From NCBI GenBank assembly GCA_910583795.1, contig CAJTZQ010000002.1:26555-90554 (forward strand): DNA of 64,000 bases. Direction: 5' to 3'. The notes under the pieces are model-generated. The model was not told the origin of the DNA. It was given only the letters and a program-made list of their open reading frames with translations, and did not search any database. The stretch is from an uncultured Muribaculaceae bacterium (lineage in GTDB: Bacteria; Bacteroidota; Bacteroidia; Bacteroidales; Muribaculaceae). Both the position numbers and the translations under genes were made by a program. Shown piece after piece: positions 1-9,558 of this stretch; position 1 is the first letter of the stretch, and the number at the start of each line of letters is the position of its first letter.

Positions 1-61
1 CAAGATCGAAAATTGCTAATTTTTTCATAACATTACAATTTAATGCATTTAAATGGGTTGA

Positions 62-2401
62 TTAGAATGGGTATCCGATTGAAAAATGGAACGATGAATC
101 CCTACCCCATCTCGGATGAATAAGAGGCCAGTGTTCCTGCCCCATGGCTGGATTGTGCGCCTTCATACCCATATCAAATCTAAGAAGGAAATATGTGAAG
201 TCGAAACGCAATCCAAGCCCATAAGCAGCTGCCAGCTGCTTATAAAACGAATTAAAACGGAATAATCCTCCAGGCTGGTTGGAATAATTATGTATTGTCC
301 AGATATTCCCGGCATCTATAAATGCGCCAAGTTCAAGAACCCAGAATAATTTCGCCCGATATTCCACACTCATGTCAAAGCGGATATCACCACATTGATT
401 GATGAAGTCGCTAACTGAATTTGATCCAGGATAAGAACCGGGACCGAGGGTTCTGACATCCCAACCTCTTACGCCATTGGCGCCTCCTCCATAAAACCTT
501 TTTTCAAAAGGAAGAACATAAGAATTGCCATAAGGATAACCGATGCCGAATCCTACATGGAATGCAAGAGAATTTCTATAGTCTAACATTCTAATGAATG
601 AGAAATCACTGTTTAATTTCACATATTGTGAATATCTGATACCGAAAACCTTGTATGGATCCTCCCTATAATTAGAACGATGTTCCAATATGTTGCTGAT
701 AGCAAACAAAAGATTGCCTGCAAATTCAAAGTTTGCCCTGATTGTATAAATATCTTTTTGTATTGACTTATTCCAGGGCAATTCTGTTTTTTTATTAGAA
801 TGATAGAATGTAAAACCGGTTCTCATTATGAAATGGTCTTCATAACTATATCTTAAAAGAGGATTATCAGGTGCTATCTGATCTATAAAATTATTTGTAC
901 TTTCCGGGAGATAGACATAGTTGATATCTATAGGTGTAAGGACGTATCTGTTCCTGTTTTTATTGTAAATCCATTTATATGACCATCCAGCTGTAGATAT
1001 GATGCGGGTGTATTCAGGACGTTCCTGATATGACATAGATACGTTTAATTCGGAAGTAGCGTTGATTCTTCTCTTGAAACGATCTGAAAGAAATGGAGCT
1101 TTAAATTTTGGGAAATGCAGACCGAGATCAAGGGAATATTCCATATATCTATTGTGAAGGAGCCCATCGAGATCCCCGCTCAAAGATTCGTAAGCACCCC
1201 TCACTTTAGCTGTCAGAGTCTCAGATCCTTTGGCGATATTACGGTGAGTATATGTCGCAGATGCCGCCATGCCCAGATCACCTTCCGAATTTGTTCCCTC
1301 CAATTGTAATTCCACACTTTGGCTCTTTCCCGGCGTAAGAAGTACATATGCATCGAGTAACCCGACGTTGTCGATGGAGCCTTGAGGGACAAAACGTATA
1401 TTAATGAATTTAAGAATTCCAAAACGAGAAAATGCTTGATAAGTACGGTCTACTTCTGATTGCCTGAATTCCTCTCCGGGCTGAATGAAACAATTTTCGT
1501 ATAAAACCGAAGGACGTAAATACTTATTATCCCCATATAGAATTGTCATTCCCTTGTAATATACCGTATCAGATGCTTGATATGTCTGCAAAGTCTCATC
1601 TTTAGCGGCGTCATAATCCGTAATAAATCTGACGTTTCTAATTAAATATTTCTCATGAGAAGGCAGTTCTGTGGAGCCGGATGTATTTTTATATGGCGGA
1701 TTTAATGTCATAGTGAGGTCAACCAGTTTACTTCCTTCTGTGGTGTCGGCATTGAATGTGATAAATTCTTTTGCAAAATTATAATATCCCTTGTTACGCA
1801 ACAGTATGGTTATCAATTCTCTCTGCATGTCAAGTGCATTTCTGTCAAGAGGATCGCCAGGTTGGATTGGAAATGATGTGCTGTCGCTCATGACTAAAGC
1901 ACGGAATAAAGAATCCGGGAAATTGTAATCTATGGAATTGATTATATGTGGCTCACCGGCATTTAAGGTATAATTAACCTGAATCTTCTTTTTGCGGTCA
2001 TCTTTTAAAGTATCTGTAGTGACTGTAGCTTCAAGAAATCCACGGTTGACCATGGCTTTCCTCAATTGTTCACTTCCGGCTTCCATTAAGGTGGAGTCAA
2101 ATATAACAGGTGCTTCGCCAAGTTTTCGTGCCCATTTGTTCCACCATTTGGTGGAATCATTCCCACTCATATTATAAATACCAAGTCGGAACTTTACACT
2201 CCACAACATCTTATGGTTTGGAACCTGACGAAGATATGCGCTCATTTCCTGCTCATTAAACGTGTGGGTAGAATCATTGATATTGATAGAAACCTTATCG
2301 AGCAAGTAGCTTCCATCAGGCACATGTCTACTGCTGCTGCAACTCCAAAACAGTAGCAACACAAGCATGAAGAGAGGAAATTTTATTCGTCTTATATTCA
2401 A
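62..2401 (-). CDS. tamL: TamL-type outer-membrane assembly lipoprotein (BamA/TamA superfamily)
   Basis: About 779 aa. The N-terminus has basic residues (NIRRIK), a hydrophobic stretch and a lipobox-like FWSC, then VPDGSYLLDKVSI, the opening typical of the Bacteroidetes lipoprotein form of TamA. POTRA-like segments fill the first half. The C-terminal half is an Omp85/surface-antigen barrel: the GGANGVRGWDVRTLGPG stretch matches the conserved VRGF/Y-type motif of loop 6, and the protein ends in an aromatic residue (IGYPF). Family knowledge: an outer-membrane insertase working with TamB in envelope assembly. I chose the TTG at 2399-2401 because it keeps the basic n-region; the ATG at 2366-2368 would remove it. 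Divergent from the thioesterase gene. Ordinary chromosomal gene; function confident, exact start uncertain. Confidence 0.85.
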   Translation of the reverse strand: MNIRRIKFPLFMLVLLLFWSCSSSRHVPDGSYLLDKVSININDSTHTFNEQEMSAYLRQVPNHKMLWSVKFRLGIYNMSGNDSTKWWNKWARKLGEAPVIFDSTLMEAGSEQLRKAMVNRGFLEATVTTDTLKDDRKKKIQVNYTLNAGEPHIINSIDYNFPDSLFRALVMSDSTSFPIQPGDPLDRNALDMQRELITILLRNKGYYNFAKEFITFNADTTEGSKLVDLTMTLNPPYKNTSGSTELPSHEKYLIRNVRFITDYDAAKDETLQTYQASDTVYYKGMTILYGDNKYLRPSVLYENCFIQPGEEFRQSEVDRTYQAFSRFGILKFINIRFVPQGSIDNVGLLDAYVLLTPGKSQSVELQLEGTNSEGDLGMAASATYTHRNIAKGSETLTAKVRGAYESLSGDLDGLLHNRYMEYSLDLGLHFPKFKAPFLSDRFKRRINATSELNVSMSYQERPEYTRIISTAGWSYKWIYNKNRNRYVLTPIDINYVYLPESTNNFIDQIAPDNPLLRYSYEDHFIMRTGFTFYHSNKKTELPWNKSIQKDIYTIRANFEFAGNLLFAISNILEHRSNYREDPYKVFGIRYSQYVKLNSDFSFIRMLDYRNSLAFHVGFGIGYPYGNSYVLPFEKRFYGGGANGVRGWDVRTLGPGSYPGSNSVSDFINQCGDIRFDMSVEYRAKLFWVLELGAFIDAGNIWTIHNYSNQPGGLFRFNSFYKQLAAAYGLGLRFDFTYFLLRFDMGMKAHNPAMGQEHWPLIHPRWGRDSSFHFSIGYPF

Positions 2402-2432
2402 AATAGAATTGCTTTTCTTGTAGAAGCGACTG

Positions 2433-2440
2433 CAAAGATA
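2433..2440 (-). promoter_or_regulatory. Putative Bacteroidetes -7 box for the tamL-like gene
   Basis: CAAAGATA reads TATCTTTG on the minus strand and fits TAnnTTTG. It would leave a leader of about 25 nt before the TTG start. No convincing -33 TTTG is visible at the usual spacing. Confidence 0.4.
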
Positions 2441-2452
2441 ATATTTTTTTGC

Positions 2453-2460
2453 TAAATTTG
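2453..2460 (+). promoter_or_regulatory. Putative Bacteroidetes -7 box for the thioesterase operon
   Basis: TAAATTTG fits TAnnTTTG. It lies 13 nt from the opposing box at 2433-2440, so divergent transcription from this 115-bp gap is plausible. The -33 element is not clear. Confidence 0.4.
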
Positions 2461-2516
2461 CAGAACATTGCTCAAATTCTATTTTGGATGATTTATCATT
2501 CAGTATTTCTAAATAT

Positions 2517-3305
2517 ATGGAATCAATATATAAAGAAATCTTTTTCCTTTCTGCCGGTGAAGCTAATGCCGAGCAAGAGATGTCTCTCCCTATACTTGTA
2601 GCGAAACTAATAGATATAGCCACCACACATGCTAACAGTCTGGGAATAGGTAATCCATCAATGCTTGAAATACATGCAGGCTGGGTGCTTTCGAGGCTGA
2701 CAGTGGAAATGGATTCTTATCCAAAAGTGAATGATGACTATGTCATCTCTACATGGGTTGAAAGTTTTAACAGACATTTCTCCGAGAGAGCGTTCTCTAT
2801 TTCATCTCCCAATGGCAAGATTTACGGTTATGCCAGATCGGTTTGGATGGTTATGGACACTATTGACCATACAAATGTCGGATTGTCTCATCTCTCGCTT
2901 CCGGAAAATATGATATCCGGAATTAAACCTCCTATCGCACGCCAGGCAAAACATACTCAAATAATTGAATCGGATGACGATTTAAATTGTTCGGGAAAAT
3001 TAGTTGCCACAACCCCGCATTTTGATTATAGGTTTAAATATTGCGATCTTGATTCTTATAGGCATGTAAATACAGTAAGATATGTTACGTTGCTGCTTAA
3101 CCGCTTCAGCCTTGAAGAGTTTGATTCCACGTTTGTAAAACGGCTTGAACTTTCTTTCCTCCATGAAGCAAAATACGGAATGGAGACAAGGTTGCTGCGT
3201 TCTGATTCTAATGATGAAAAGGGAGCTTTATCTTGTTTCCTGTTACAGAAATCAATCGATTCCACTCCCCTATTGTTTGCCCGTTTGCTGCGCAGTAAGA
3301 GATAA
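2517..3305 (+). CDS. Acyl-ACP thioesterase
   Basis: 262 aa. Two hot-dog halves are visible. The N-terminal half carries the substrate-side motif around SLPILVAKLIDIATTHA and the TWVE strand. The C-terminal half has the RYVTLLLNRF region, corresponding to the catalytic-half helix N-x-x-Y-x-x-x-x-L. This matches the acyl-ACP thioesterase family common in Bacteroidetes, which releases free fatty acids from acyl carrier protein in the cytoplasm. The ATG at 2517 is preferred over the upstream TTG at 2484 because the family starts close to the first hot-dog helix. It is followed 11 nt later by a Fur-type regulator in the same direction, so the two may be co-transcribed. Confidence 0.8.
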   Translation: MESIYKEIFFLSAGEANAEQEMSLPILVAKLIDIATTHANSLGIGNPSMLEIHAGWVLSRLTVEMDSYPKVNDDYVISTWVESFNRHFSERAFSISSPNGKIYGYARSVWMVMDTIDHTNVGLSHLSLPENMISGIKPPIARQAKHTQIIESDDDLNCSGKLVATTPHFDYRFKYCDLDSYRHVNTVRYVTLLLNRFSLEEFDSTFVKRLELSFLHEAKYGMETRLLRSDSNDEKGALSCFLLQKSIDSTPLLFARLLRSKR

Positions 3306-3316
3306 AGTGCCATATC

Positions 3317-3751
3317 ATGAATAATAAAAATCCGTACTACAATTGCGAGAGTGATATATTGCGAATGTCTAATGCCGGGGTGAGACCTACTGCGGTGAGA
3401 TTATTGATCTATCGCTATATGAAAACATCCGATAATCCGGTGTCTTCCCTTGATATTGAAGCTGCTTTGGAAACCGTAGACAGATCTACCATTTCGAGAG
3501 CTTTAACTATCTTCCTTGAAAAAGATATCATCCATTCTATAGATGATGGCTCTGGTCTGTTGAAATACGAAGTTTGTCGGGGTGAACATGATCATTCCAT
3601 TCACGACATGCATGTGCATTTCAGATGTACAAAATGTGGGAAGACCGTATGTCTCCCCACTACTGCGATCCCAGAAGTCAAACTTCCTGACGGCTTTGTT
3701 GCTGCTAATGCAAATTATGTTATTTCGGGTCTTTGCGACAAATGCTCATAA
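3317..3751 (+). CDS. Fur-family metal-responsive repressor
   Basis: 144 aa. An N-terminal winged helix (TAVRLLIYRYMKTS and VDRSTISRALTIF as recognition helix) precedes a dimerisation half with an HDHSIHDMHVHF metal-ligand cluster and two structural-zinc pairs, CTKCGK and CDKCS near the C-terminus. This is the Fur/Zur/PerR architecture; the sequence alone does not say which metal is sensed. Its role would be metal-dependent repression in the cytoplasm. It ends 8 nt from the convergent MBL-fold gene with no terminator visible between them. Confidence 0.85.
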   Translation: MNNKNPYYNCESDILRMSNAGVRPTAVRLLIYRYMKTSDNPVSSLDIEAALETVDRSTISRALTIFLEKDIIHSIDDGSGLLKYEVCRGEHDHSIHDMHVHFRCTKCGKTVCLPTTAIPEVKLPDGFVAANANYVISGLCDKCS

Positions 3752-3759
3752 AACATTTG

Positions 3760-4554
3760 TCATGGTGTGGCAAATACTGCATAAGGAGACTGAAGGCAAA
3801 CGTATTCCCCTCTTTCAGGATTCGCGTATAAGTCTATACGCGTAGCGTCTATCTGATATTTCTTTTGTTCCTCGGGTGTGTCCCCTAATCCAAAGTGCAT
3901 TGGGAAAAACATCTTAACATCAAATTTTCTTACAAAAATTTTTGCGCCCGTAAAATATTCCCTGCCTATACGAGAATCGACAGGAAACATTGCAAAATCA
4001 ATTACCTTATGATCTGTTGCAATAGTATCTAATATGTCTTCGAAATCACGTATTGCCTTATTGACTTCTTCTTCTGTTGATTCATCTTTCCATATCCAGG
4101 CATTGAGGTCGCCGGCATGGAATATTGATTTCCCGGCTACAGAAATGCAATATGAATTGCCGATGTCTGTCGACCCGTATGCTTTGACATCTATATTGTT
4201 ATTGGAATAAGTCTGACCCGGAGTTAAAACCACCACGCTCTCCGGAGCAGGTTTTATACCCTTATAAATAGAATCCGGATGCAAAATATGCCGTGCATAT
4301 TTTGCGACGTCCTTACTCAATATATACTTTATATTATCAAATAGAGTGCTCCATTCAAAAATTTGTTTTGTGTAATGATCTTTATGATGATGGCTCACAA
4401 CAATATATACGGGTTTGGATTTATCTTCATGTTGAATGAAAGCAGGCAACTGACCGGGTAAACATGTGGGATCCTTCCAATAATCAAATATTATTGTCAT
4501 CCTTGGGTCATCGTAGACAAAACAATCATGCCAGATATAGGTGAGCGTTTTCAT
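3760..4554 (-). CDS. MBL-fold metallo-hydrolase
   Basis: 264 aa. Metallo-beta-lactamase fold with the HxHxDH motif as HHHKDH, a downstream metal ligand in FHAGDLN and a late His in FPMHFGL. This resembles the UPF0173/UlaG-like group of small hydrolases, whose substrates are generally unknown. The ATG at 4552-4554 is chosen; a GTG two codons upstream overlaps the stop of the preceding gene (GTGA), so the pair is translationally coupled either way. Paired with the macro-like gene at 4557-4973, which hints at a nucleotide or ADP-ribose-type metabolite (inference from neighbourhood only). Confidence 0.75.
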   Translation of the reverse strand: MKTLTYIWHDCFVYDDPRMTIIFDYWKDPTCLPGQLPAFIQHEDKSKPVYIVVSHHHKDHYTKQIFEWSTLFDNIKYILSKDVAKYARHILHPDSIYKGIKPAPESVVVLTPGQTYSNNNIDVKAYGSTDIGNSYCISVAGKSIFHAGDLNAWIWKDESTEEEVNKAIRDFEDILDTIATDHKVIDFAMFPVDSRIGREYFTGAKIFVRKFDVKMFFPMHFGLGDTPEEQKKYQIDATRIDLYANPERGEYVCLQSPYAVFATP

Positions 4555-4556
4555 TA

Positions 4557-4973
4557 TCACTTTGCTTTAAGTTCACGGTTTTTCCTAATTATATCTGCGA
4601 ATGATTTGGGTAGTCTCACATTATATAGGTCATAAGCCCTGTCGAAAAGCGGTGCTATTTCTTCATCTTTGAATCCGGCTATGCCACATCCTATGCGGGT
4701 GACATAAAAAGTGTTTTGATCCCATTCATACGCAAGATCAATAAAATCGTCAACGTATGGTTTAATGGTTTCTATTCCACCTTGCATGGTTGGTATTGCA
4801 TATGATTGACCCTGAATGCCTACACCCTGTCCCATTTTAGCTCCAAACTTTTCAACAGCCACTTTTGCAGCCCCCCCGGCATGAATACCTTCCAAATTGC
4901 TACCGAAAACGAATATCTCATCTGGTTCAAGGTGCGTTATGTTCTCCGGAGTATATTTTAAATTATCTTCCAT
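4557..4973 (-). CDS. Macro-like (A1S_2505-type) conserved protein
   Basis: 138 aa. The opening EIFVFGSNLEGIHAGGAAK and the later GQSYAIPT and TRIGCGIAGF are the glycine-rich signatures of a widespread, poorly characterised family related to macro domains, which bind ADP-ribose-like ligands. Cytoplasmic, no signal peptide. First gene of a two-gene operon with the overlapping MBL-fold hydrolase. The ATG at 4971-4973 is well placed. Biochemical activity cannot be assigned. Confidence 0.7.
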   Translation of the reverse strand: MEDNLKYTPENITHLEPDEIFVFGSNLEGIHAGGAAKVAVEKFGAKMGQGVGIQGQSYAIPTMQGGIETIKPYVDDFIDLAYEWDQNTFYVTRIGCGIAGFKDEEIAPLFDRAYDLYNVRLPKSFADIIRKNRELKAK

Positions 4974-5090
4974 ATTTGTGTATTAATAAGTTCATCTATA
5001 TAACAACGGATTCAGTAAAAATATCATTATATCCATATAAACACAACCGCGCAATATTTAAGTGTGTTATATATAAAACGCTATATAATT

Positions 5091-5522
5091 ATGAAGAAGC
5101 CACAATTTCCACATTGCAACACCATATTCACAATTTCGTGGATCCTGACTGTCCCATTGTTAATTAACATCTGCACGGGATGTAATCTGTTTTCTTTTTG
5201 GGTATCCTGGATTTTGTTCTTTTTAATACTGATCATTTCTGTAGTCAGACTTGTTTTCGGGTTTAAACAGGGTTGCACAAAATTCTGTTGGGGATTGATT
5301 GGAGAGCTTGCCCTTGGTGCAGTTGTGTTGGGATTTTTCCAACTGTCTTTTAATGATGTCATAAAGACACCGGTAAGCGATCCGGTTACACCGGCTGTCG
5401 TTAACATCGCACCTCCGGCTGTACTCCATCAGGATTCCATACGAAAACAGGATGAGCAGGTATTAAAAAAACTGGAAACTTTGGAAAAACCGGCTGAAAA
5501 AACAATAAATAAAAATGATTGA
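5091..5522 (+). CDS. Small membrane protein, unknown function
   Basis: 143 aa from ATG 5091. Three hydrophobic segments are visible in the N-terminal half: around ISWILTVPLLINI, FWVSWILFFLILIISVV and LIGELALGAVVLGFF. A C-terminal hydrophilic tail follows, rich in Pro, Glu and Lys and probably cytoplasmic or periplasmic coiled coil (QDEQVLKKLETLEKP). An in-frame upstream ATG at 5064 would add nine residues. No family recognised. It stands alone between divergent and downstream genes. Confidence 0.6.
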   Translation: MKKPQFPHCNTIFTISWILTVPLLINICTGCNLFSFWVSWILFFLILIISVVRLVFGFKQGCTKFCWGLIGELALGAVVLGFFQLSFNDVIKTPVSDPVTPAVVNIAPPAVLHQDSIRKQDEQVLKKLETLEKPAEKTINKND

Positions 5523-5613
5523 ATCAAATTTTTATTTGGTTGTGTCAAATAATTTGCTCACTCTTCTAATTATCATTAATTTTGTATTCTGAAACAATGC
5601 TATTGATTAAATC

Positions 5614-6177
5614 ATGATTACAGCTTCAGCTAAGAAAAGAGAAAATATTGCCGAATATCTGCTGTATATGTGGCAGATAGAGGACCTTATTCGTGCTAAT
5701 AAACTCGATATTGATAAAATTCAGTCTTCAATAATTGACAAATATAAGGATCTCACTCCCGAACAAAAGAAGGAGATGCGAGATTGGTATGAATCTTTGA
5801 TAGATATGATGCGTATGGAGGGTGTTGCGGATTCAGGGCATCTCCAGCTTAATAAAAACGTAATCATAGCATTGGATGACCTCCACCGCAGACTGCTGTC
5901 AGACCCTAAATTTGCAGCTTATTCCGCACATTTTTATCACACTTTGCCCATCATCGTAGAATTAAGGGCAAAAGCTGGTGAAAATAAAGCCGGTGAAATA
6001 GAAACCTGTTTCAATGCACTTTACGGCATACTTATGCTTCGTCTGCAAGGGAAAGAAATCTCTGAAGAAACAGCTCAGGCTGCGTCACAAATATCTAAAT
6101 TTCTTGCATTGCTTTCTCATTATTATAAAAAGGATTATAATAATGAACTATTCAACGACAATCAAGATAACCAATAA
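5614..6177 (+). CDS. DUF4924 family protein
   Basis: 187 aa, all-helical and highly charged. The opening AEYLLYMWQIEDLIRA and the central EMRDWYESLIDMMRMEGV are characteristic of DUF4924, a family restricted to Bacteroidetes with no known function. Soluble, no signal. It lies 52 nt upstream of prfC in the same direction and may share its transcript. The family assignment is from recognition of the N-terminal motif. Confidence 0.75.
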   Translation: MITASAKKRENIAEYLLYMWQIEDLIRANKLDIDKIQSSIIDKYKDLTPEQKKEMRDWYESLIDMMRMEGVADSGHLQLNKNVIIALDDLHRRLLSDPKFAAYSAHFYHTLPIIVELRAKAGENKAGEIETCFNALYGILMLRLQGKEISEETAQAASQISKFLALLSHYYKKDYNNELFNDNQDNQ

Positions 6178-6229
6178 CATTCTATATAATCCCTCCTCCA
6201 AATTATTAATTTGAACTAACCCATCAAAG

Positions 6230-7813
6230 ATGAGCGAAGAACTAAATAAAGAGATAGCCAAAAGAAGAACATTTGCGATTATATCGCACCCGGACGCCGG
6301 AAAGACAACATTGACTGAGAAATTACTTCTTTTCGGTGGTGCAATACACGTGGCAGGAGCCGTAAAAAGTAATAAGATCAAGAAAACCGCAACTTCAGAC
6401 TGGATGGAGATAGAAAAGCAACGCGGTATTTCGGTTGCCACTTCTGTCATGGGTTTCAACTATGGCGACTATAAGATCAACATTCTCGATACTCCAGGCC
6501 ACCAGGATTTCGCAGAAGACACTTTCCGTACTCTTACAGCTGTAGACTCCGTCATAATCGTTGTCGATGTTGCAAAAGGCGTGGAGACTCAGACACGCCG
6601 TCTTATGGAAGTCTGCAGAATGCGTAATACTCCTGTTATCATTTTTGTAAATAAACTTGACCGCGAAGGTCGTGATCCATTCGATATCCTTGACGAACTG
6701 GAACAGGAACTGCAGATCGGAGTAAGACCATTGTCATGGCCTATCAATATAGGCGCTAAATTCAAAGGAGTCTATAATATATATGAGCAGGGTCTCGACC
6801 TGTTCACTCCATCCAAGCAGACAATCAGTGAACGTGTCGAGATTGAGGACGTTAACTCTCCGCTCGTAGATGAACTTGTAGGTGAAGCAGACGCGAATAA
6901 ACTTAGGGAAGATCTTGAACTGATCGATGGTGTATATCCGGAATTTAATGTAGACGATTATCTTGCAGGAAAGGTTGCACCGGTATTTTTCGGTTCGGCG
7001 TTAAATACATTCGGAGTTAAAGAACTTCTTGATTGTTTTGTAAAGATTGCACCTGCCCCGCAACCTATCGAAGCTATCGAACGTCGTGTGGATCCGCAAG
7101 AAGAGGCTTTCTCCGGCTTTGTGTTTAAGATTCATGCCAATATGGACCCTAACCACCGTTCTTGCATAGCTTTTGTAAAGATCTGTTCAGGCAAATTTGA
7201 AAGAAATGTCAACTATCGCCACATACGCAGTGACAAAATGATGAGGTTTGCCGCCCCTACTGCTTTCATGGCGCAGAAGAAGAGTGTGGTTGACGAGGCA
7301 TACCCGGGTGATATTGTCGGCATTCCTGATACCGGCAACTTTAAAATAGGTGATACTCTAACTTCCGGAGAATTGCTCCATTTCAAAGGACTCCCCTCTT
7401 TCTCCCCTGAGATGTTTAAATATATTGAGAATGCTGACCCGATGAAGGCGAAGCAGCTTGACAAGGGTATTCGTCAATTAATGGACGAGGGCGTTGCTCA
7501 GATGTTTACTAACAGCTTTAATGGAAGAAAGATTATCGGTACTGTAGGTCAGTTGCAGTTTGAAGTGATACAGTATAGATTGTTGCACGAATATGGTGCG
7601 CAGTGCCGTTGGGAGCCGATAAGTCTTTATAAGGCTTGTTGGATAGAAAGCGATGACAAGGAAGCACTGGAAGCATTCAAGAAACGCAAGCACCAGTTTA
7701 TGGCGATCGACAAAGAAGGCAGAGACGTGTTTTTAGCAGACTCAAATTATGTGCTCCAGATGGCACGTAATGACTTCCCCAAGATCAACTTCCATTTCTC
7801 GAGCGAATTTTAA
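6230..7813 (+). CDS. prfC: Peptide chain release factor 3
   Basis: 527 aa, the usual RF3 length. G domain: P-loop SHPDAGKTT (G1), RGISVATS (G2), DTPGHQDF (G3) and NKLD (G4), followed by the RF3 domains II and III (for example [11 protein letters not shown]). RF3 is a translational GTPase that removes RF1/RF2 from the ribosome after peptide release. It is the last clear host gene. The integrase begins about 200 bp downstream, so the phage integrated beside but apparently not inside prfC: the C-terminus FHFSSEF looks complete. Confidence 0.95.
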   Translation: MSEELNKEIAKRRTFAIISHPDAGKTTLTEKLLLFGGAIHVAGAVKSNKIKKTATSDWMEIEKQRGISVATSVMGFNYGDYKINILDTPGHQDFAEDTFRTLTAVDSVIIVVDVAKGVETQTRRLMEVCRMRNTPVIIFVNKLDREGRDPFDILDELEQELQIGVRPLSWPINIGAKFKGVYNIYEQGLDLFTPSKQTISERVEIEDVNSPLVDELVGEADANKLREDLELIDGVYPEFNVDDYLAGKVAPVFFGSALNTFGVKELLDCFVKIAPAPQPIEAIERRVDPQEEAFSGFVFKIHANMDPNHRSCIAFVKICSGKFERNVNYRHIRSDKMMRFAAPTAFMAQKKSVVDEAYPGDIVGIPDTGNFKIGDTLTSGELLHFKGLPSFSPEMFKYIENADPMKAKQLDKGIRQLMDEGVAQMFTNSFNGRKIIGTVGQLQFEVIQYRLLHEYGAQCRWEPISLYKACWIESDDKEALEAFKKRKHQFMAIDKEGRDVFLADSNYVLQMARNDFPKINFHFSSEF

Positions 7814-7956
7814 CCCGTTTTTTTAGTTCACACCATCGGCATACTTACAACATATTCATAACATATCAATCTAAATATTAGATTGTTGCGATTTTGACAA
7901 ACACAATAAACTATGTTGGGGATATGTTATCTATATAGTACAAAAATGTTGCGTTT

Positions 7957-7984
7957 TTGTTGCGCTAAAAAATTAGCGCAACAA
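7957..7984. promoter_or_regulatory. Perfect 12-bp inverted repeat upstream of the integrase
   Basis: TTGTTGCGCTAA at 7957-7968 and TTAGCGCAACAA at 7973-7984 are perfect inverted arms around AAAA. Further GTTGCG or CGCAAC units flank them at about 7882, 7948 and 7985. A second palindrome, CAATCTAA-ATA-TTAGATTG, lies just upstream near 7867-7885. Repeated GTTGCG units are the kind of pattern expected for integrase arm sites or an integrase/excisionase operator. The attachment core cannot be fixed without the other end. Confidence 0.45.
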
Positions 7985-8011
7985 GCGCAACAGAATAAAA
8001 ATATTATAAGT

Positions 8012-9151
8012 ATGCCAAGATTAGTCTCGAAAGATTTTGTTTACCTTAGGCAACGTGTCCGGGAAAACGGGGTGATATCCCTATTTTTAGATAAACAGAT
8101 AAATGGTAAAAGGGTATTCGAATACCTGAAGCTGTATCTTGTGCCTGAAAAGACCAGGGCTGACAAATTAGCAAACAAGGAGACACTCAAGCTTGCCGAA
8201 GCCATAAAAGCTCAGAGGGTTGTTGAAATGCAGTCCCGGCAGTTCGGATTGGATATTGTAGATCCCTCGAAGGTTATGTTCTATGACTTTATAGAATCTC
8301 TGATCAATCGTAAGGAAGGAACTACTAAAACGAGCTGGAAAAACTGCATGGCGCATCTATTGCGTTACGAACCTAACCGTTCCATTTCGTTTAAGGAAAT
8401 CACTCCTGAATGGGTGCAGGGATTCCGTGATTATCTTGACAACAAGGCAAAGCAATGGGATATTGACTCAAGAAAGAGAGAGGTTGACCCCAAACCTATA
8501 AGTCAAGGCACAAAGGCGCTGATGTTCCAAAAATTTTGTTCTGCATTAAATTTAGCGGTCAGACAAGGTATTATCAGCTCAAATCCATCTGTTAACGTTG
8601 AGAGGTTCAAAGAGCCGGAATCAGACAGAGAATTTCTAACTATTGAAGAGTTGCGTCAGCTTACCTCTACACCACCGCCGGATAAGGAAGTGGCAAGGGC
8701 ATTTCTCTTTTCGTGTCTTACAGGGCTGCGCTGGAGCGACATTGTCAACCTGAGATGGAGTAACGTCAAGAAGTTAGGCAATTCAACCCGCATTATTTTT
8801 ACTCAACAGAAGACCGGAGGGCATGAATATCTTGATCTCACTCCCCAGGCAGTAGACATTATTGGAGAGAGAGGCAAGAAAGATGAGAAGGTATTCCCAA
8901 ATCTTACAGTAGTGCAGACCGCACGTATTAATGTAACGGCATGGGCAAGGGCTGCCGGCATAGACAAGCATATCACATTTCATTCCGGGAGGCACACCTT
9001 CGCCATCATGATGCTCGATATCGGTGTGGATCTCTACACCGTTTCAAAATTGCTTGGACATAAAAGCATTGAGACCACTCAGGTCTACGCAAAAATTCTT
9101 GACAAAAACAAACAGGCGGCTGTCAATAAAATTCCATCCATATTCACATAA
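8012..9151 (+). CDS. int: Tyrosine recombinase (phage integrase)
   Basis: 379 aa from ATG 8012. The N-terminal arm-binding and SAM-like core-binding domains are of the type common in Bacteroidetes elements. The catalytic domain shows the R of TGLRWSDI, the HSGRH box (H-x-x-R), the LGHKS histidine and the nucleophile Tyr in QVYAKIL. It catalyses site-specific integration and excision. A longer reading from 7913 would run through the 12-bp dyad at 7957-7984 and is rejected. The gene directly follows prfC and is closed by a strong terminator, so it is probably transcribed alone. Confidence 0.93.
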   Translation: MPRLVSKDFVYLRQRVRENGVISLFLDKQINGKRVFEYLKLYLVPEKTRADKLANKETLKLAEAIKAQRVVEMQSRQFGLDIVDPSKVMFYDFIESLINRKEGTTKTSWKNCMAHLLRYEPNRSISFKEITPEWVQGFRDYLDNKAKQWDIDSRKREVDPKPISQGTKALMFQKFCSALNLAVRQGIISSNPSVNVERFKEPESDREFLTIEELRQLTSTPPPDKEVARAFLFSCLTGLRWSDIVNLRWSNVKKLGNSTRIIFTQQKTGGHEYLDLTPQAVDIIGERGKKDEKVFPNLTVVQTARINVTAWARAAGIDKHITFHSGRHTFAIMMLDIGVDLYTVSKLLGHKSIETTQVYAKILDKNKQAAVNKIPSIFT

Positions 9152-9187
9152 AAAATAACGGGCTGAAACATCAGCCCGTTATTTTTA
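9151..9187 (+). terminator. Rho-independent terminator after the integrase
   Basis: AAATAACGGGCTGA, loop AACA, TCAGCCCGTTATTT: a 14-bp stem followed by a short T-rich tract, immediately after the integrase stop. Confidence 0.9.
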
Positions 9188-9251
9188 TATCTTACATTTT
9201 TAATACTTATAAAAATTCAGTTCAAATGTATATGTAGCTTTACAGCGAATA

Positions 9252-9464
9252 ATGTATACTAAGATGAACCTTAAGAATATTTCTAAGTTAAAAAAGAATG
9301 TAATAAACATTTTCAAGCCAATAAGAAAATGGTATTACAAACGTCTATATCACCGTTTGTTTTGGAACTATGCAGCTAAGAGTGATGACGCCTACGTCGC
9401 TATCGAACAAGCGAATCAAGCTTTTTATTGGCTAACCGGATATAAAGTAGAACATTGGCTTTAA
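9252..9464 (+). CDS. Small basic hypothetical protein
   Basis: 70 aa. Very basic N-terminal half (KNISKLKKNVINIFKPIRKWYYKRLYHRLF), then a helical tail ending in EHWL. No family recognised. A second ATG four codons in (9264) is equally possible. It sits between the integrase terminator and another small unknown gene, in the accessory part of the prophage. Confidence 0.5.
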   Translation: MYTKMNLKNISKLKKNVINIFKPIRKWYYKRLYHRLFWNYAAKSDDAYVAIEQANQAFYWLTGYKVEHWL

Positions 9465-9488
9465 TAGGTCGGTCTTAAATATATTGTT

Positions 9489-9496
9489 TATATTTG
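9489..9496 (+). promoter_or_regulatory. Putative -7 box
   Basis: TATATTTG matches TAnnTTTG upstream of the 9559 gene. No good -33 element at canonical spacing. It would leave a leader of about 55 nt containing an ACACCG/CGGTGT dyad. Confidence 0.35.
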
Positions 9497-9558
9497 CATT
9501 GTCGTTACACCGGACGGCGATGTATTAAATTAATCTGCGGTGTCAGGTCTACAAAATT

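Noticed and set aside
7913..8011. Upstream start extending the integrase by 33 codons
   Set aside because: Would translate across the 12-bp dyad region; ATG 8012 begins at the expected arm-domain start.
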